In this document: in pieces, positions 34,725-43,501 of the stretch | Layout: every line of letters starts with the position of its first letter | How positions within the stretch are numbered: the stretch's first letter is position 1 | Source: Peptoniphilaceae bacterium | GTDB lineage: Bacteria; Bacillota; Clostridia; Tissierellales; Peptoniphilaceae | Assembly: GCA_028726605.1 (NCBI GenBank) | Contig: JAQYPV010000022.1 | Coordinates: 85,872 to 149,871, forward strand | Direction of reading: 5' to 3' | Length of the DNA: 64,000 nt | Notes under the pieces: generated by a model | Databases searched by the model: none | Seen by the model: only the letters and a program-made list of their open reading frames with translations | Told to the model about the DNA's origin: nothing | Made by a program: the position numbers and the translations under genes

Positions 34725-35865
34725 AGCGCGTTCCTTTCGCATCCCGGGAAATGTTGAGCAGAATACCGGCGATGACGCTCATGACGAGTAGCGAGCTGCC
34801 CCCATAACTCACGAAGGGGAGCGTGATGCCCGTCGTCGGCACGAGGCCGATGGCGACGCCGATGTTCACCATGGCCTGAAAGCTGATCAAAAATGTGAGT
34901 CCAAAGCCCACCAACTTCCCAAAGGGGTTGCGAGCGTGCTGAGCGGCTTTCACACCGCGAAAGGCCAAGAACATGAAGGCGGCGATCACGGTGACGGCGC
35001 CGACAAAGCCGAGTTCTTCAGAGATCACCGAAAAGATGAAGTCGTTATGCGGCTCGTCGGCCAAGTATCCGAATTTCTGCCGACTCTGGCCGTAGCCCAC
35101 GCCGAAGAGACCGCCCGAGGCGACAGAGTAGAGTGACTGCAAGAGCTGCCACCCGTCGCCCTGTGGGTCGCGCATGGGGTTTAATACGATTAAGAGGCGG
35201 TCCAGGCGGTAGTTGCCCTCCCGTGGCCAGAACGCCAGCGTCAAGAAGGCCACTCCCAGCACGCTCAGCGGCAAGAGGTGCCACAAGTTCATGCCGCCGA
35301 TGAGGTACACAAAGAGCAGCGACGCCGTGATGACGATGACGGCCGAAAAGTTCGGCTGTTTGGCGACGGGAATAACTGTGATGCCGATCAAAAGCAACAC
35401 CGCCACGAGCGTCTTCCCAGTGCCATTTTTTGAGAGCGGGCGCGTCGTGAGCTGAGCCGCCAAGAAGACGATGGAGGCCAGCTTCAGCCCATCCGAAGGC
35501 ATGTACGTGATGCCAAACAGGCGGATCCATCGGTACGCCTGATTGAGCGGTGCGCGAATCCCGGGTACAAACGAGGCGAGCGTACTGAGATAGGCCAGCA
35601 CGAAGAGCACCGTCGCCCACTTGCGGTAGTGGTTGTAGTCGATGCGAGAGACGATGAGCATCAGAACAAAGCCGACGCCGGTGAAAGCCAGGTCGCGCCA
35701 AAAGAAGTACTGCGGATCCCCGTATTCACGCAGCGCATATGGGGCGGACGCGCTGAACACCATGATGACGCCGAAGAGCGAGAGCGCAGCCACCACAAAG
35801 AGCAGGGAGCGATCCATGCCTCCCTGCCGAAAAGTATGACCCGTTTTTCTGGATTTTGTCGGCAT
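34711..35865 (-). CDS. ftsW: Peptidoglycan glycosyltransferase FtsW (SEDS family)
   Basis: FtsW polymerises lipid II at the septum together with a class B PBP. The 384-residue protein is strongly hydrophobic with about ten predicted membrane spans. SEDS signatures are visible: YRWIRLFGITYMPSDGLKLA, KQPNFSAVIVI, NDFIFSVISEELGFVG and the C-terminal PTTGITLPFVSYGGSSL. I chose ATG at 35865 because it forms a TAATG overlap with the murD stop; a GTG at 35901 would extend into murD. The paired class B PBP is encoded at 38203-40362. The gene murG, which often follows ftsW, is absent. Confidence 0.94.
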   Translation of the reverse strand: MPTKSRKTGHTFRQGGMDRSLLFVVAALSLFGVIMVFSASAPYALREYGDPQYFFWRDLAFTGVGFVLMLIVSRIDYNHYRKWATVLFVLAYLSTLASFVPGIRAPLNQAYRWIRLFGITYMPSDGLKLASIVFLAAQLTTRPLSKNGTGKTLVAVLLLIGITVIPVAKQPNFSAVIVITASLLFVYLIGGMNLWHLLPLSVLGVAFLTLAFWPREGNYRLDRLLIVLNPMRDPQGDGWQLLQSLYSVASGGLFGVGYGQSRQKFGYLADEPHNDFIFSVISEELGFVGAVTVIAAFMFLAFRGVKAAQHARNPFGKLVGFGLTFLISFQAMVNIGVAIGLVPTTGITLPFVSYGGSSLLVMSVIAGILLNISRDAKGTRYDRT

Positions 35866-37217
35866 TACGAATGTCGTTCCATTTCCCGCGTCTCGCGCCA
35901 CTGTGCCACGCGCTCCCGAAATTCGTCGCCGCGCTCTTCAAAGTGGCTGTACTGGTCCCAACTCGCCGAAGCCGGAGAGAGCAGGACCATGTCCCCCGGC
36001 GCGGCCCTTTTGACCGCTTCCTGAAAGGCCTCTTTCAAATTGTGACAGACGACGATGCGCTCGCCAAGGCCCTGTTCACGCGCGCCGGCTGCGATCGTCT
36101 CTGCCGTTTCGCCCATCAGAATCATCGTCTTTCCCACGGGGCGGAACGCCTCGTAGAGGTCGTCAAACGACACGTGCTTGTCGTATCCTCCGGCAATCAG
36201 AATGACCGGTTGGGTGATGCCCCGAAGCGCGCGCGCCGTGGCGTCCACGTTCGTGCCCTTGGAGTCGTTGATAAAGACGACGCCATCCACTTCTCCCACA
36301 TTTTCCATGCGATGTGCAATGGGCCGAAAACTCGCGAATGCGTTTCGGATGCTCCCCTCCTCGATGCCCATCTCTCGTGCGATCTCCAGCACGAAAGCCG
36401 CGTTTTCGATGTTGTGTTCGCCGAACAGCGCCCAGCCCTCCCCCTTCCGCAATGCGTCGAGCAGGGGCGCGTCGAAGGAAACGCGCCGCACCATCGCCCG
36501 CGTCGGCACGCGCTCAAGTGCTTCCTCAATGGCGGAGTCGGCAGGGTGAATCCAAAAGAGGTCCTCCGCCCCCTGCGCGTGGGCGATGTGAGCCTTCGCG
36601 TCGGCGTAGGCATCAAAAGATCCATGCCACTCCAGGTGATCGGGAGAGAGGTTCAAAAGGGCCGCGCGATGCGGCGCAAAGCGCGTCACACCCTCCAGTT
36701 GGAAGCTCGAACACTCCACGATGTAGTAGCCGTCATCGGGACCTTCCGCCATCGTCGTGAGCAAGGGCCTGCCTATGTTGCCGCAGGCCGTGGCGGCAAG
36801 GCCCGCCTCATTGAGGACGTGCTCCAAGAGCGACGTCACGGTGGTCTTGCCGTTGGAGCCCGTGATGGCGATCATCCGATCTCCACCAAAGAGCAGATAC
36901 GCCAGTTCGAGGTCGGTCATGACGGTCTTCCCCGCGGCGCGCGCCGCCTTCACGAGCGGCTTTTCCACGGAGATGCCGGAAGCGCGCAGGACGAAGTCGT
37001 AGGCATCATACGATGTCGGAAGCGCATCTAAGAGTGTCACTTGTTCCCGCTCATCGCATCGTTCCACAAAGGCGCGGTCGTCTGGCGCAAGCCCTCCGTC
37101 CACGTAAAGCGCAATCGCAGTCCCCAGTGGGAGCAGCGTCGCCAATGCCGAGCGCCCGGTGACTCCCATGCCGTAGACCAGGACGCAGTGCGGAATTGCT
37201 TTTAATTGCACGTTCAT
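35865..37217 (-). CDS. murD: UDP-N-acetylmuramoylalanine-D-glutamate ligase
   Basis: MurD adds D-Glu to UDP-MurNAc-L-Ala in the cytoplasm. The 450-residue Mur ligase has an N-terminal UDP-binding domain, the ATP-binding loop ITGSNGKTTVTSLL, a NLSPDHLEWHGS segment with metal-linked His, and the C-terminal domain with FINDSKGTNVDATARAL. It sits between mraY and ftsW, the conserved location. The other Mur ligases, murC, murE and murF, are not in this cluster. Confidence 0.96.
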   Translation of the reverse strand: MNVQLKAIPHCVLVYGMGVTGRSALATLLPLGTAIALYVDGGLAPDDRAFVERCDEREQVTLLDALPTSYDAYDFVLRASGISVEKPLVKAARAAGKTVMTDLELAYLLFGGDRMIAITGSNGKTTVTSLLEHVLNEAGLAATACGNIGRPLLTTMAEGPDDGYYIVECSSFQLEGVTRFAPHRAALLNLSPDHLEWHGSFDAYADAKAHIAHAQGAEDLFWIHPADSAIEEALERVPTRAMVRRVSFDAPLLDALRKGEGWALFGEHNIENAAFVLEIAREMGIEEGSIRNAFASFRPIAHRMENVGEVDGVVFINDSKGTNVDATARALRGITQPVILIAGGYDKHVSFDDLYEAFRPVGKTMILMGETAETIAAGAREQGLGERIVVCHNLKEAFQEAVKRAAPGDMVLLSPASASWDQYSHFEERGDEFRERVAQWRETREMERHS

Positions 37218-37230
37218 CGGACTTTCCTTT

Positions 37231-38199
37231 CTACCACAGCCAAATGGTGACGAGGCACAGGAGGACGCTCACAAAGCGAAAGGACGCCGTCACTTTCTGC
37301 TCCGGAATGCCTTTGAGTTCAAAGTGGTGATGGATGGGACTCATGAGAAAGATGCGTTTGCCGCCCGTGTGACGAAAGTACGTCACTTGAATCATGACCG
37401 AAAGGGCCTCCACGAGGTAGATGCCGCCCAAGAAGAGCAGGAACGGCAGACGGTTGAGCAGGAGCAGCATCCCGCACAGGGCGCCCCCGATGGCCATGGA
37501 ACCCGTGTCGCCCATGAAGACCTGAGCCGGGTGATTGTTAAAGAAGAGAAAACCGACGAGCACTCCCGCAAAGAGCAGCGCCGCCACGGTCGGAACTCCG
37601 TTTCCGAGGCGCTCTTTCGCGCCCAAAAATGCCATCGTCAAAAAGACGGGGACGCTCACTCCCCCCGCGAGGCCGTCCAGGCCGTCGGTCAGGTTGGTGG
37701 CGTTCACCGTGCCCACGATGACAAACGCCAACACCGGAATCCAGAGGATGCCCCAGTGCCAACGCCAGCCGAAGAGCGGCACGGTCTGCGTGGCCATCTC
37801 CGGCGTCGAAAAGAAGTTGATGAGCACTAAAAGCCCGGCGATGCCGAACTGCAGGATGAGCTTTTGCCGCGGCGTGAGCCCTTCCGACTGTCTTTTGTAG
37901 ACTTTTGCCGCATCGTCCAAAAAGCCGATGGCTGAGAAGCCCACGGTTGCCGCCATGATGATGAACGTCTCGTAGTTAAAGCCGCCGTAGACGAAGAGCA
38001 GCACCAGAAACACCAGCGTGAACGCCACGCCACCCATGGTGGGTGTGCCCTGTTTCTGATAGTGCGCCTTGTTGCCTTCTTGGCGGATTTCCTGGCCGAT
38101 GGACTCGCGCTTGGAAAAGCGAATCCAGGCCCAGGTGGCGGCGACCGAAAGTAGGATGGACAATAACCCCATGCGGGCCAATGATACGTTGGTAAGCAT
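37231..38199 (-). CDS. mraY: Phospho-N-acetylmuramoyl-pentapeptide transferase
   Basis: MraY makes lipid I by moving phospho-MurNAc-pentapeptide to undecaprenyl phosphate. The 322-residue membrane protein has about ten spans and the catalytic motifs GTPTMGG, GFLDDAAKV, NLTDGLDGLAGG and the HHHFELKG loop. It starts three bases after the upstream ftsI gene ends. In most Firmicutes murE and/or murF separate ftsI from mraY; here they do not. Confidence 0.97.
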   Translation of the reverse strand: MLTNVSLARMGLLSILLSVAATWAWIRFSKRESIGQEIRQEGNKAHYQKQGTPTMGGVAFTLVFLVLLFVYGGFNYETFIIMAATVGFSAIGFLDDAAKVYKRQSEGLTPRQKLILQFGIAGLLVLINFFSTPEMATQTVPLFGWRWHWGILWIPVLAFVIVGTVNATNLTDGLDGLAGGVSVPVFLTMAFLGAKERLGNGVPTVAALLFAGVLVGFLFFNNHPAQVFMGDTGSMAIGGALCGMLLLLNRLPFLLFLGGIYLVEALSVMIQVTYFRHTGGKRIFLMSPIHHHFELKGIPEQKVTASFRFVSVLLCLVTIWLW

Positions 38200-38202
38200 T
38201 TC

Positions 38203-40362
38203 TCACTCCTCCACGCGCACGACGATGGGCGTCGTGCCCGATACTTTTGCTCCTGCCTCAGGGCTTTGTGTCGCAATCGTGCCGGAAGTCGCTTCTTCGC
38301 ACGTGAGCGAAAGGCCGTCGGCCTCGGCGCGACGCTCTGCCTCGGCGAGTTCCTGCCCCGTGAAATCGGGGACGACGTAGGTTCCCGCAGCATCGCCCTT
38401 GAGCGTCACTTCGCTCTGCTTCGAAGCTACGCTTTGCGCCTTGGGATTCTGTTCGGCGACGACGCTCTCCTGGCGCAGATCTCCATAGGCGATGGCACGA
38501 AATCCTTCGGCTTCCAGCTTTTGACGAGCTTCTGAGAACGTGAGGCCCACCACATCGGGGATGGGCGCATTCTCTTTCGGCCGGGTCTCTGACTTTTGCA
38601 GTGGCACGAGGCGCTCCAGAATGCGCGCCGACACCTCGCCGGAGACCACGCCGCCGAAGATGTTGGTCTTGGGATTTTTGGCCACCACCAGGAGTGCGTA
38701 CTTGGGATTGTCCACCGGGTAAAAGCTGTAGAAGGAGGCGATCGTCTTGTCCCCGTATTGTCCGTTTTCGAGCATGATGGTCGTACCGGACTTGCTGCCG
38801 ATTTGCACGTCTTTCACGCGTCTCACGTTCGCGTCGTTGGTCTCCGTCGTGCTCAGGAGGTATTGCCGCATGGTGTCCGACGTCTCTTGAGAGTAGATGG
38901 GGTCCGCGGCCGGCGAGCGATAGGTGGAGAGGACGTTACCGTCTTCCGTCGTCGACGCCATGAACACGTGGGGCTTGACGTAGTAGCCGCCGTTGATGGC
39001 CGTGTTGGCGGCCACCATCATGCCGAGGGGCGTCACCGACACGCCGTGCCCGTAGGACATGGTGGCCATCTGCACGTCGCTCATCTCGTTCACGCTCTTG
39101 GGCATGAGGGCGTTAGTCTCGCCGGGCAAGTCCACGCCCGTGTGCCCGGAGATGCCCAGCGACTGTAAGTAAGAAAAGAACGCGGGCTTTCCGATTTCTC
39201 TGACGATCTGCACGAAGGCGGGGTTGCAAGAGTGATTTAACGCCTCTTCCAGCGTCTGTACGCCGTGCGGATCGTCCTCGCTCCAGCAGTGAATCCACAC
39301 GTCCGGGGCGATCTCCATCTTGCCTTCGCAGACGTAGCGGGAGTCGGACTTGTTCGCGCCCGTCTCAATGGAGATGGAGGCGGTCACGGTCTTAAACACG
39401 GAGCCGGGCTCGTAGAGTTCAGAGACCATGGGATTGGACCAGCGCGAGTAAAGCGCATTCAGCTGCTCGTCTTGCGTGTACTTTTCCCACGTCTCTTCCG
39501 GTATATCGGAGAGAGGCGCTTTCGGCGTGTTGGGGTCGAACGACGGGTAACTCTCCATGGCGAGGATCTCCCCCGTGTTGGGATCCATGAAAATGGCGCC
39601 CATGGCGTCGACGTCGAAGTCGCGCATGCCGCGCTTCAGTTCTTCAGCGACGATCTGTTGTGCTTTGAGGTCGATGGTGAGCTGGACGTTCTGCCCCTCG
39701 GTGGAGCGCAGCTGCTCGGATGCCTCCGTGGGGATGATGTTGCCGTAGGTGTCCCGCGAATAGGTCATCTGGCCGGCCACCCCGCGCAAGAGGTCGTCGT
39801 ACTGCGCCTCCACGCCGTAGATGCCCTGGCCGTCGGCGTTGACAAAACCGAGCGTCTGCGCGAGCAGAGACTCGTTCGGATAGAAGCGCTCCTGTTGCTG
39901 CTCCACGCGCATGGCGCGGATGCCGGAGCTGTTGAGCTGGTCGACTTCACCCTGGGTGAGATGTGATTTGAGCGAAACGCTGTCGCGACTGCTGGCGAGT
40001 GTCTTTTCAACGTCGCCGGGCGACAGGCCCAGAATATAGGCGAGCAGTTTTGCCGTTTCCGTGCGGTTTTCCGGCGCCACTTCTTGGGGGAAGACCACGC
40101 AGTTGTTGACTGTGACCGACAGGGCCAGCGGCCGATTCTCCCGGTCGAAGATGCCGCCGCGGCGCGGCTCGACGGTGACGCTGCGCCGTCGTTGTGAAAG
40201 CGCCGCCTCTCGAAACGGCGCGCCTGCCCATACTTGCAAATAAAAAAGCCGGGCCATAAATCCGACAGCGATGAGCAGTGCAAAGACTAATATCACACGC
40301 GTTCGCTTCACGGGACTTACAGTTCTCGGCTTCTTTTGCTTTTTGCGGTTTGCTTGCGTCAT
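38203..40362 (-). CDS. ftsI: Class B penicillin-binding protein with two PASTA domains (FtsI/SpoVD type)
   Basis: A septal transpeptidase of 719 residues. A basic cytoplasmic tail leads to one membrane span (about 22-45), then the dimerisation domain beginning RRGGIFDRENRPLA. The transpeptidase motifs are S321-V-F-K324, S378-C-N380 and K524-S-G-T527, all in the expected order; KSGT in place of KTGT is common in this group. Two PASTA domains close the protein (about 590-652 and 653-719). It partners FtsW and follows ftsL by 17 bases. PASTA domains are shared with the kinase at 2902-4875. Confidence 0.95.
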   Translation of the reverse strand: MTQANRKKQKKPRTVSPVKRTRVILVFALLIAVGFMARLFYLQVWAGAPFREAALSQRRRSVTVEPRRGGIFDRENRPLALSVTVNNCVVFPQEVAPENRTETAKLLAYILGLSPGDVEKTLASSRDSVSLKSHLTQGEVDQLNSSGIRAMRVEQQQERFYPNESLLAQTLGFVNADGQGIYGVEAQYDDLLRGVAGQMTYSRDTYGNIIPTEASEQLRSTEGQNVQLTIDLKAQQIVAEELKRGMRDFDVDAMGAIFMDPNTGEILAMESYPSFDPNTPKAPLSDIPEETWEKYTQDEQLNALYSRWSNPMVSELYEPGSVFKTVTASISIETGANKSDSRYVCEGKMEIAPDVWIHCWSEDDPHGVQTLEEALNHSCNPAFVQIVREIGKPAFFSYLQSLGISGHTGVDLPGETNALMPKSVNEMSDVQMATMSYGHGVSVTPLGMMVAANTAINGGYYVKPHVFMASTTEDGNVLSTYRSPAADPIYSQETSDTMRQYLLSTTETNDANVRRVKDVQIGSKSGTTIMLENGQYGDKTIASFYSFYPVDNPKYALLVVAKNPKTNIFGGVVSGEVSARILERLVPLQKSETRPKENAPIPDVVGLTFSEARQKLEAEGFRAIAYGDLRQESVVAEQNPKAQSVASKQSEVTLKGDAAGTYVVPDFTGQELAEAERRAEADGLSLTCEEATSGTIATQSPEAGAKVSGTTPIVVRVEE

Positions 40363-40379
40363 GTCTACCTCTCAAGCCT

Positions 40380-40982
40380 TCATGGTGCCGATTGCGCCAG
40401 CCTTGGGGTTTGAGATGGTTCATCGGCATAATAATAGGCGGCGGCATCACGGCTCACGACGATTTGTTGCTGTGCCGCAGGCTTCTGCATGTGCAGACGA
40501 TGCGTCGCCAGCATTTGGATACGCTGCGGATCTAAATACGGATCCAACTGCATCTTCATCGAGTCGTGTTCGGCGCGAAGGGATTCGATCTCCACCTCCG
40601 CCTCGCGGATCTCGCCTTGAATTTGTGCAAGTTCATTATAACGCAGAAGGTTGGTGATTAACATGAAGAGCGTGGCGACGAAGAATACGCCGACGGCCAC
40701 CCAATAGATCGGCGAGACGCGCAGGGCTTTTTGGCTGTGCGCGACGGTTTGACTCCTCGTCGCCGCATGGCGATAGGCATCCGTCTGACTTCTGAGCGCT
40801 GTGCGGCTTTGCGTGGCCGTCTGCGCGCCGGACACATGTCGTTTCTGTTTTGACGCGCGTCTGAGGGCCGGTTTCAAAACCGGATCCGGTTCCACGACGC
40901 GCAGGCGTTTACGGCGCGGCTTCAGGTCCACATCCCTCTGTGGCATCAGTTCCGGAGCGTATGCTGTTCTCGTTGCTTGCAT
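40380..40982 (-). CDS. ftsL: FtsL-like cell division protein with long basic N-terminal region
   Basis: No strong sequence signature, as is usual for FtsL, but position (between rsmH and ftsI) and architecture fit. The 200 residues comprise about 90 cytoplasmic residues rich in Arg, Lys, Gln, Ser and Thr; one membrane span at about 91-111 (PIYWVAVGVFFVATLFMLIT); and a coiled coil at about 112-148 (Leu/Glu heptads) ending DPYLDPQRIQMLATHRLHMQ. Common FtsL lengths are about 90-130, so the N-terminal part is an extension. The ATG at 40982 has a GAGGAAAAAC site; a GTG at 41063 would add 27 residues but lacks one. The FtsL call is by context and topology. Confidence 0.8.
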   Translation of the reverse strand: MQATRTAYAPELMPQRDVDLKPRRKRLRVVEPDPVLKPALRRASKQKRHVSGAQTATQSRTALRSQTDAYRHAATRSQTVAHSQKALRVSPIYWVAVGVFFVATLFMLITNLLRYNELAQIQGEIREAEVEIESLRAEHDSMKMQLDPYLDPQRIQMLATHRLHMQKPAAQQQIVVSRDAAAYYYADEPSQTPRLAQSAP

Positions 40983-41068
40983 GTTTTTCCTCGACTTCTT
41001 CTCGCGACTTGTTCTCGGCCACGCCATGGCCACGCGATCCTTTTGGGACCAGGTGATGGCCACACGCG

Positions 41069-42001
41069 TTACTTCTTCTCGACCACGCGCAACTTAGCGC
41101 TTCTCGCTCGCGGATTGCTTTCGTTTTCTGCTTCTGATGCCACGATGGGCTTGCGATTCACCCGTCTAACGAGGCTTTCGACCTCGGCGCGAATGGGCAG
41201 CCCCGGGGGCAATTCGGGGCCCTGTTCCCATTCTCGAAACCGGTTTTTCACGACGCGATCTTCCAATGAGTGAAAGGTGATGACGGCCAGCCTCCCGCCC
41301 GGTTTCAACCGCGTGATGGCCGCATCCAGTGCTTCTTCGAGCACATCGAGTTCGTGATTGACTTCAATACGCAGCGCTTGAAATATCCGACGTGCAGGGT
41401 GTTTGTCCTGCATTCGCACTTTTTTAGGGATGGCTTGTTTGATGATCCTGACCAGATCAGTGGATGTCTCAAGCGGCTGGGTATTGCGCGCGTCTACGAT
41501 GAAGGCGGCGATGCGCTTAGCCCACCGTTCTTCACCATACTGATAGAAAATTTGAGTTAATTCGCTCTCGGAATAGGTGTTGACGATGTCCCTCGCCGTC
41601 TTCTCGTGCGCGTTTTGATCCATGCGCATGTCGAGCACGCCTTCCTCCTGGTAGGAGAAGCCGCGTTCGGCATTGTCCAACTGGTACGAAGAGACGCCGA
41701 TGTCAAAGAGGATGCCATCCACGGGAGCGGCAAACATCTGATCGATGGCGTGCGCGATGTTTCGAAAGTTGTCGTGCACGTAACTCACCTTGTCGGCATA
41801 GGGCGCGAGCGTCTGCCGCGCCGCCGCTAGGGCTTCTTCGTCCTGATCCATGGCCAAAAGACGACCCTCTGTGAGCTGTTCCACGATGGCACGCGAGTGA
41901 CCCCCGCCCCCTACCGTGGCGTCGACATAGAGTCCATCGGGCTTAACGTCAAGCGACGCAATCGTCTCCTCGAGCAGAACGGGGATGTGATTAAATTCCA
42001 T
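41069..42001 (-). CDS. rsmH: 16S rRNA (cytosine-1402 N4)-methyltransferase
   Basis: RsmH (MraW) methylates N4 of C1402 in the 30S decoding centre. The 310-residue protein has FNHIPVLLEETIASL at the start, the SAM motif VDATVGGGGHSRAIV, LFDIGVSSYQLDNAERGFSY and a late FHSLEDRVVKNRF. The gene follows mraZ by eight bases in the conserved mraZ-rsmH-ftsL order. An 86-base gap separates it from ftsL. Confidence 0.97.
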   Translation of the reverse strand: MEFNHIPVLLEETIASLDVKPDGLYVDATVGGGGHSRAIVEQLTEGRLLAMDQDEEALAAARQTLAPYADKVSYVHDNFRNIAHAIDQMFAAPVDGILFDIGVSSYQLDNAERGFSYQEEGVLDMRMDQNAHEKTARDIVNTYSESELTQIFYQYGEERWAKRIAAFIVDARNTQPLETSTDLVRIIKQAIPKKVRMQDKHPARRIFQALRIEVNHELDVLEEALDAAITRLKPGGRLAVITFHSLEDRVVKNRFREWEQGPELPPGLPIRAEVESLVRRVNRKPIVASEAENESNPRARSAKLRVVEKK

Positions 42002-42009
42002 TCGCCCTC

Positions 42010-42447
42010 CTAGATTTCCACGCCGCTCTGATTGAGCGCCTCGCTCAGTTCGTCATAGTCCATGGCGTCGGACGCCATGTAGTCCTCCCAATGCTGTTTG
42101 TCCCACACCTCGATGCGGTTGGACACGCCCAGGATGACCACTTCTCTGTCGATTTTTGCGAAAGATCGAAGTTGTGGCGGGATGAGAAACCGTCCCTGCT
42201 TGTCACAGGAGATTTCCATTGCCCCAGAGTAGAACATACGCGAAAAATTACGCGCTTCCCTCGCCGTGAAGTTGAGATGACTCAATTTGCTGTCCATCTT
42301 TTGCCATTCCTCGGCATCGTAGATGAACAGACACGTCTCAAAACCTCGAGTGATGTAGAAAGGGTCAGAGAGCGCCTCACGAAAACGAGAAGGTAACGAC
42401 ACACGCCCCTTCGCGTCCACGCTGTGGTTGTACTCACCGATGAACAT
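42010..42447 (-). CDS. mraZ: Transcriptional regulator MraZ
   Basis: MraZ is an AbrB/SpoVT-fold DNA-binding protein that represses its own dcw operon. The 145-residue protein starts MFIGEYNHSVDAKGRVSLPSRF and has the second repeat MEISCDKQGRFLIPPQLRSFA; both carry the conserved D-x-K/Q-G-R. The ATG at 42447 matches the family start exactly. Three phased repeats that fit the MraZ recognition sequence lie immediately upstream and cover the ribosome binding site. Confidence 0.97.
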   Translation of the reverse strand: MFIGEYNHSVDAKGRVSLPSRFREALSDPFYITRGFETCLFIYDAEEWQKMDSKLSHLNFTAREARNFSRMFYSGAMEISCDKQGRFLIPPQLRSFAKIDREVVILGVSNRIEVWDKQHWEDYMASDAMDYDELSEALNQSGVEI

Positions 42448-42450
42448 GTA

Positions 42451-42477
42451 CCACTTTCCCCCACTTTTTACCACTTT
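42451..42477 (-). promoter_or_regulatory. Triple MraZ box (autoregulatory operator)
   Basis: On the minus strand AAAGTGG occurs three times (42477-42471, 42467-42461, 42457-42451) at an exact 10-base period. MraZ proteins are known to bind short direct repeats with about 10-base phasing; TGGG-containing in E. coli and AAAGTG-type in Mycoplasma. The repeats lie between the promoter and the start codon and include the purine-rich GGGGGAAAG that acts as the ribosome binding site. Confidence 0.85.
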
Positions 42478-42493
42478 TCGCCTTTCTGATGTC

Positions 42494-42522
42494 ATTTTAA
42501 GGGAGAATGAGAGAGAATACAA
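42494..42522 (-). promoter_or_regulatory. Sigma-A promoter of the mraZ-led dcw operon
   Basis: On the minus strand TTGTAT (42522-42517), a 17-base spacer and TAAAAT (42499-42494) form a good housekeeping promoter. Transcription should begin near 42487, just upstream of the three MraZ boxes. Confidence 0.8.
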
Positions 42523-42597
42523 GGGCAAAAGTTTTTTTGGCGATGAAAAAGTGGACTCGCGCGAGCGTTTCATTTCATGGTCCGAATGGTAAGCCAC

Positions 42598-42623
42598 AAA
42601 AAAAGCGGCCTCGCACGGCCGCT
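42598..42623 (-). terminator. Intrinsic terminator of the hflX-lgt unit
   Basis: On the minus strand AGCGGCC/GGCCGCT with a six-base loop is followed by seven T residues. It lies about 90 bases after the lgt stop and about 75 bases upstream of the mraZ promoter, insulating the two units. Confidence 0.92.
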
Positions 42624-42709
42624 TGATGCAAAACTGCAACGTTCTTCACTTGAAAATAAATGCCGTCACTCCACCGCTTCGCTACAAGGACGACATCGCC
42701 ATGGATCCG

Positions 42710-43501
42710 CTAGTTCCGCCGCTTTGCCGAAGAGACGCCATCGCCCGGGATGTGCGCATTGGCGGGGCGACGCGAGAGAATGATGAAGAGCACAACACCC
42801 ACGATCAGGCCGATGAGAGCCAGCACTTGAGCCACGCGCAGAGGGCCGAAGTAAAGGCTGTCGGTGCGGAAGCCTTCGACGAAGAAACGCAGGACGCCAT
42901 ACAAGATGAAGTAGAGCGCCGTGGTCTGCCCATCCACTTTCACGCGATGGCGCAAAAACCACCACAAGAACAGGAAGATCAGAAAATCACCCATGGATTC
43001 GTAGAAAAACGTGGGGTGGTGTGGGACGCCGTCGATGACGACAGCCCAAGGCACATTCGCCTCATAGCCATAGGCTTCGTTGTTGAAGAAATTCCCCCAT
43101 CGGCCGATGCTCTGCGCCAAGGGCAAGAAGGGAATCCCGCAGTCCACGAGGCGGAGAAACGAGAGTTCGTGCCGCTTCACAAAGACGAACACCACCAACA
43201 GCCCGGCCATGATGCCGCCTTGTATGGCGAGGCCGCCGGAGCGCAAATTGATCACGTCGTAAAGCGAATGGAACCGCTGCGGTTCGAAAAGGACATACCA
43301 AAGGCGCGCGCCCACCACGCCTAAGGGCAGCACCCACAGCGCGAGGTCGTAGATGAGATCGCCGTTCATGCCGCGTCGTTCCACCTCTTTCGACGTCAGA
43401 TAGACGGCCAACATCATCCCCAAGACGATCAACACGCCGTACCAGCGCACGTCGATGCCGAACAAGTTGAAGGCGACGCCATCTCCCCGATATTCAAACA
43501 T
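42710..43501 (-). CDS. lgt: Prolipoprotein diacylglyceryl transferase
   Basis: Lgt attaches diacylglycerol to the lipobox Cys of prelipoproteins. The 263-residue protein has about seven membrane spans and the family signature LAQSIGRWGNFFNNEAYG, with the conserved HPTFFYESMGDF and GVLRFFVEGFRTDSLYFG. It overlaps the previous gene by eight bases and is last in its unit. The 262-base gap to mraZ holds the terminator and the dcw promoter. Confidence 0.96.
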   Translation of the reverse strand: MFEYRGDGVAFNLFGIDVRWYGVLIVLGMMLAVYLTSKEVERRGMNGDLIYDLALWVLPLGVVGARLWYVLFEPQRFHSLYDVINLRSGGLAIQGGIMAGLLVVFVFVKRHELSFLRLVDCGIPFLPLAQSIGRWGNFFNNEAYGYEANVPWAVVIDGVPHHPTFFYESMGDFLIFLFLWWFLRHRVKVDGQTTALYFILYGVLRFFVEGFRTDSLYFGPLRVAQVLALIGLIVGVVLFIILSRRPANAHIPGDGVSSAKRRN

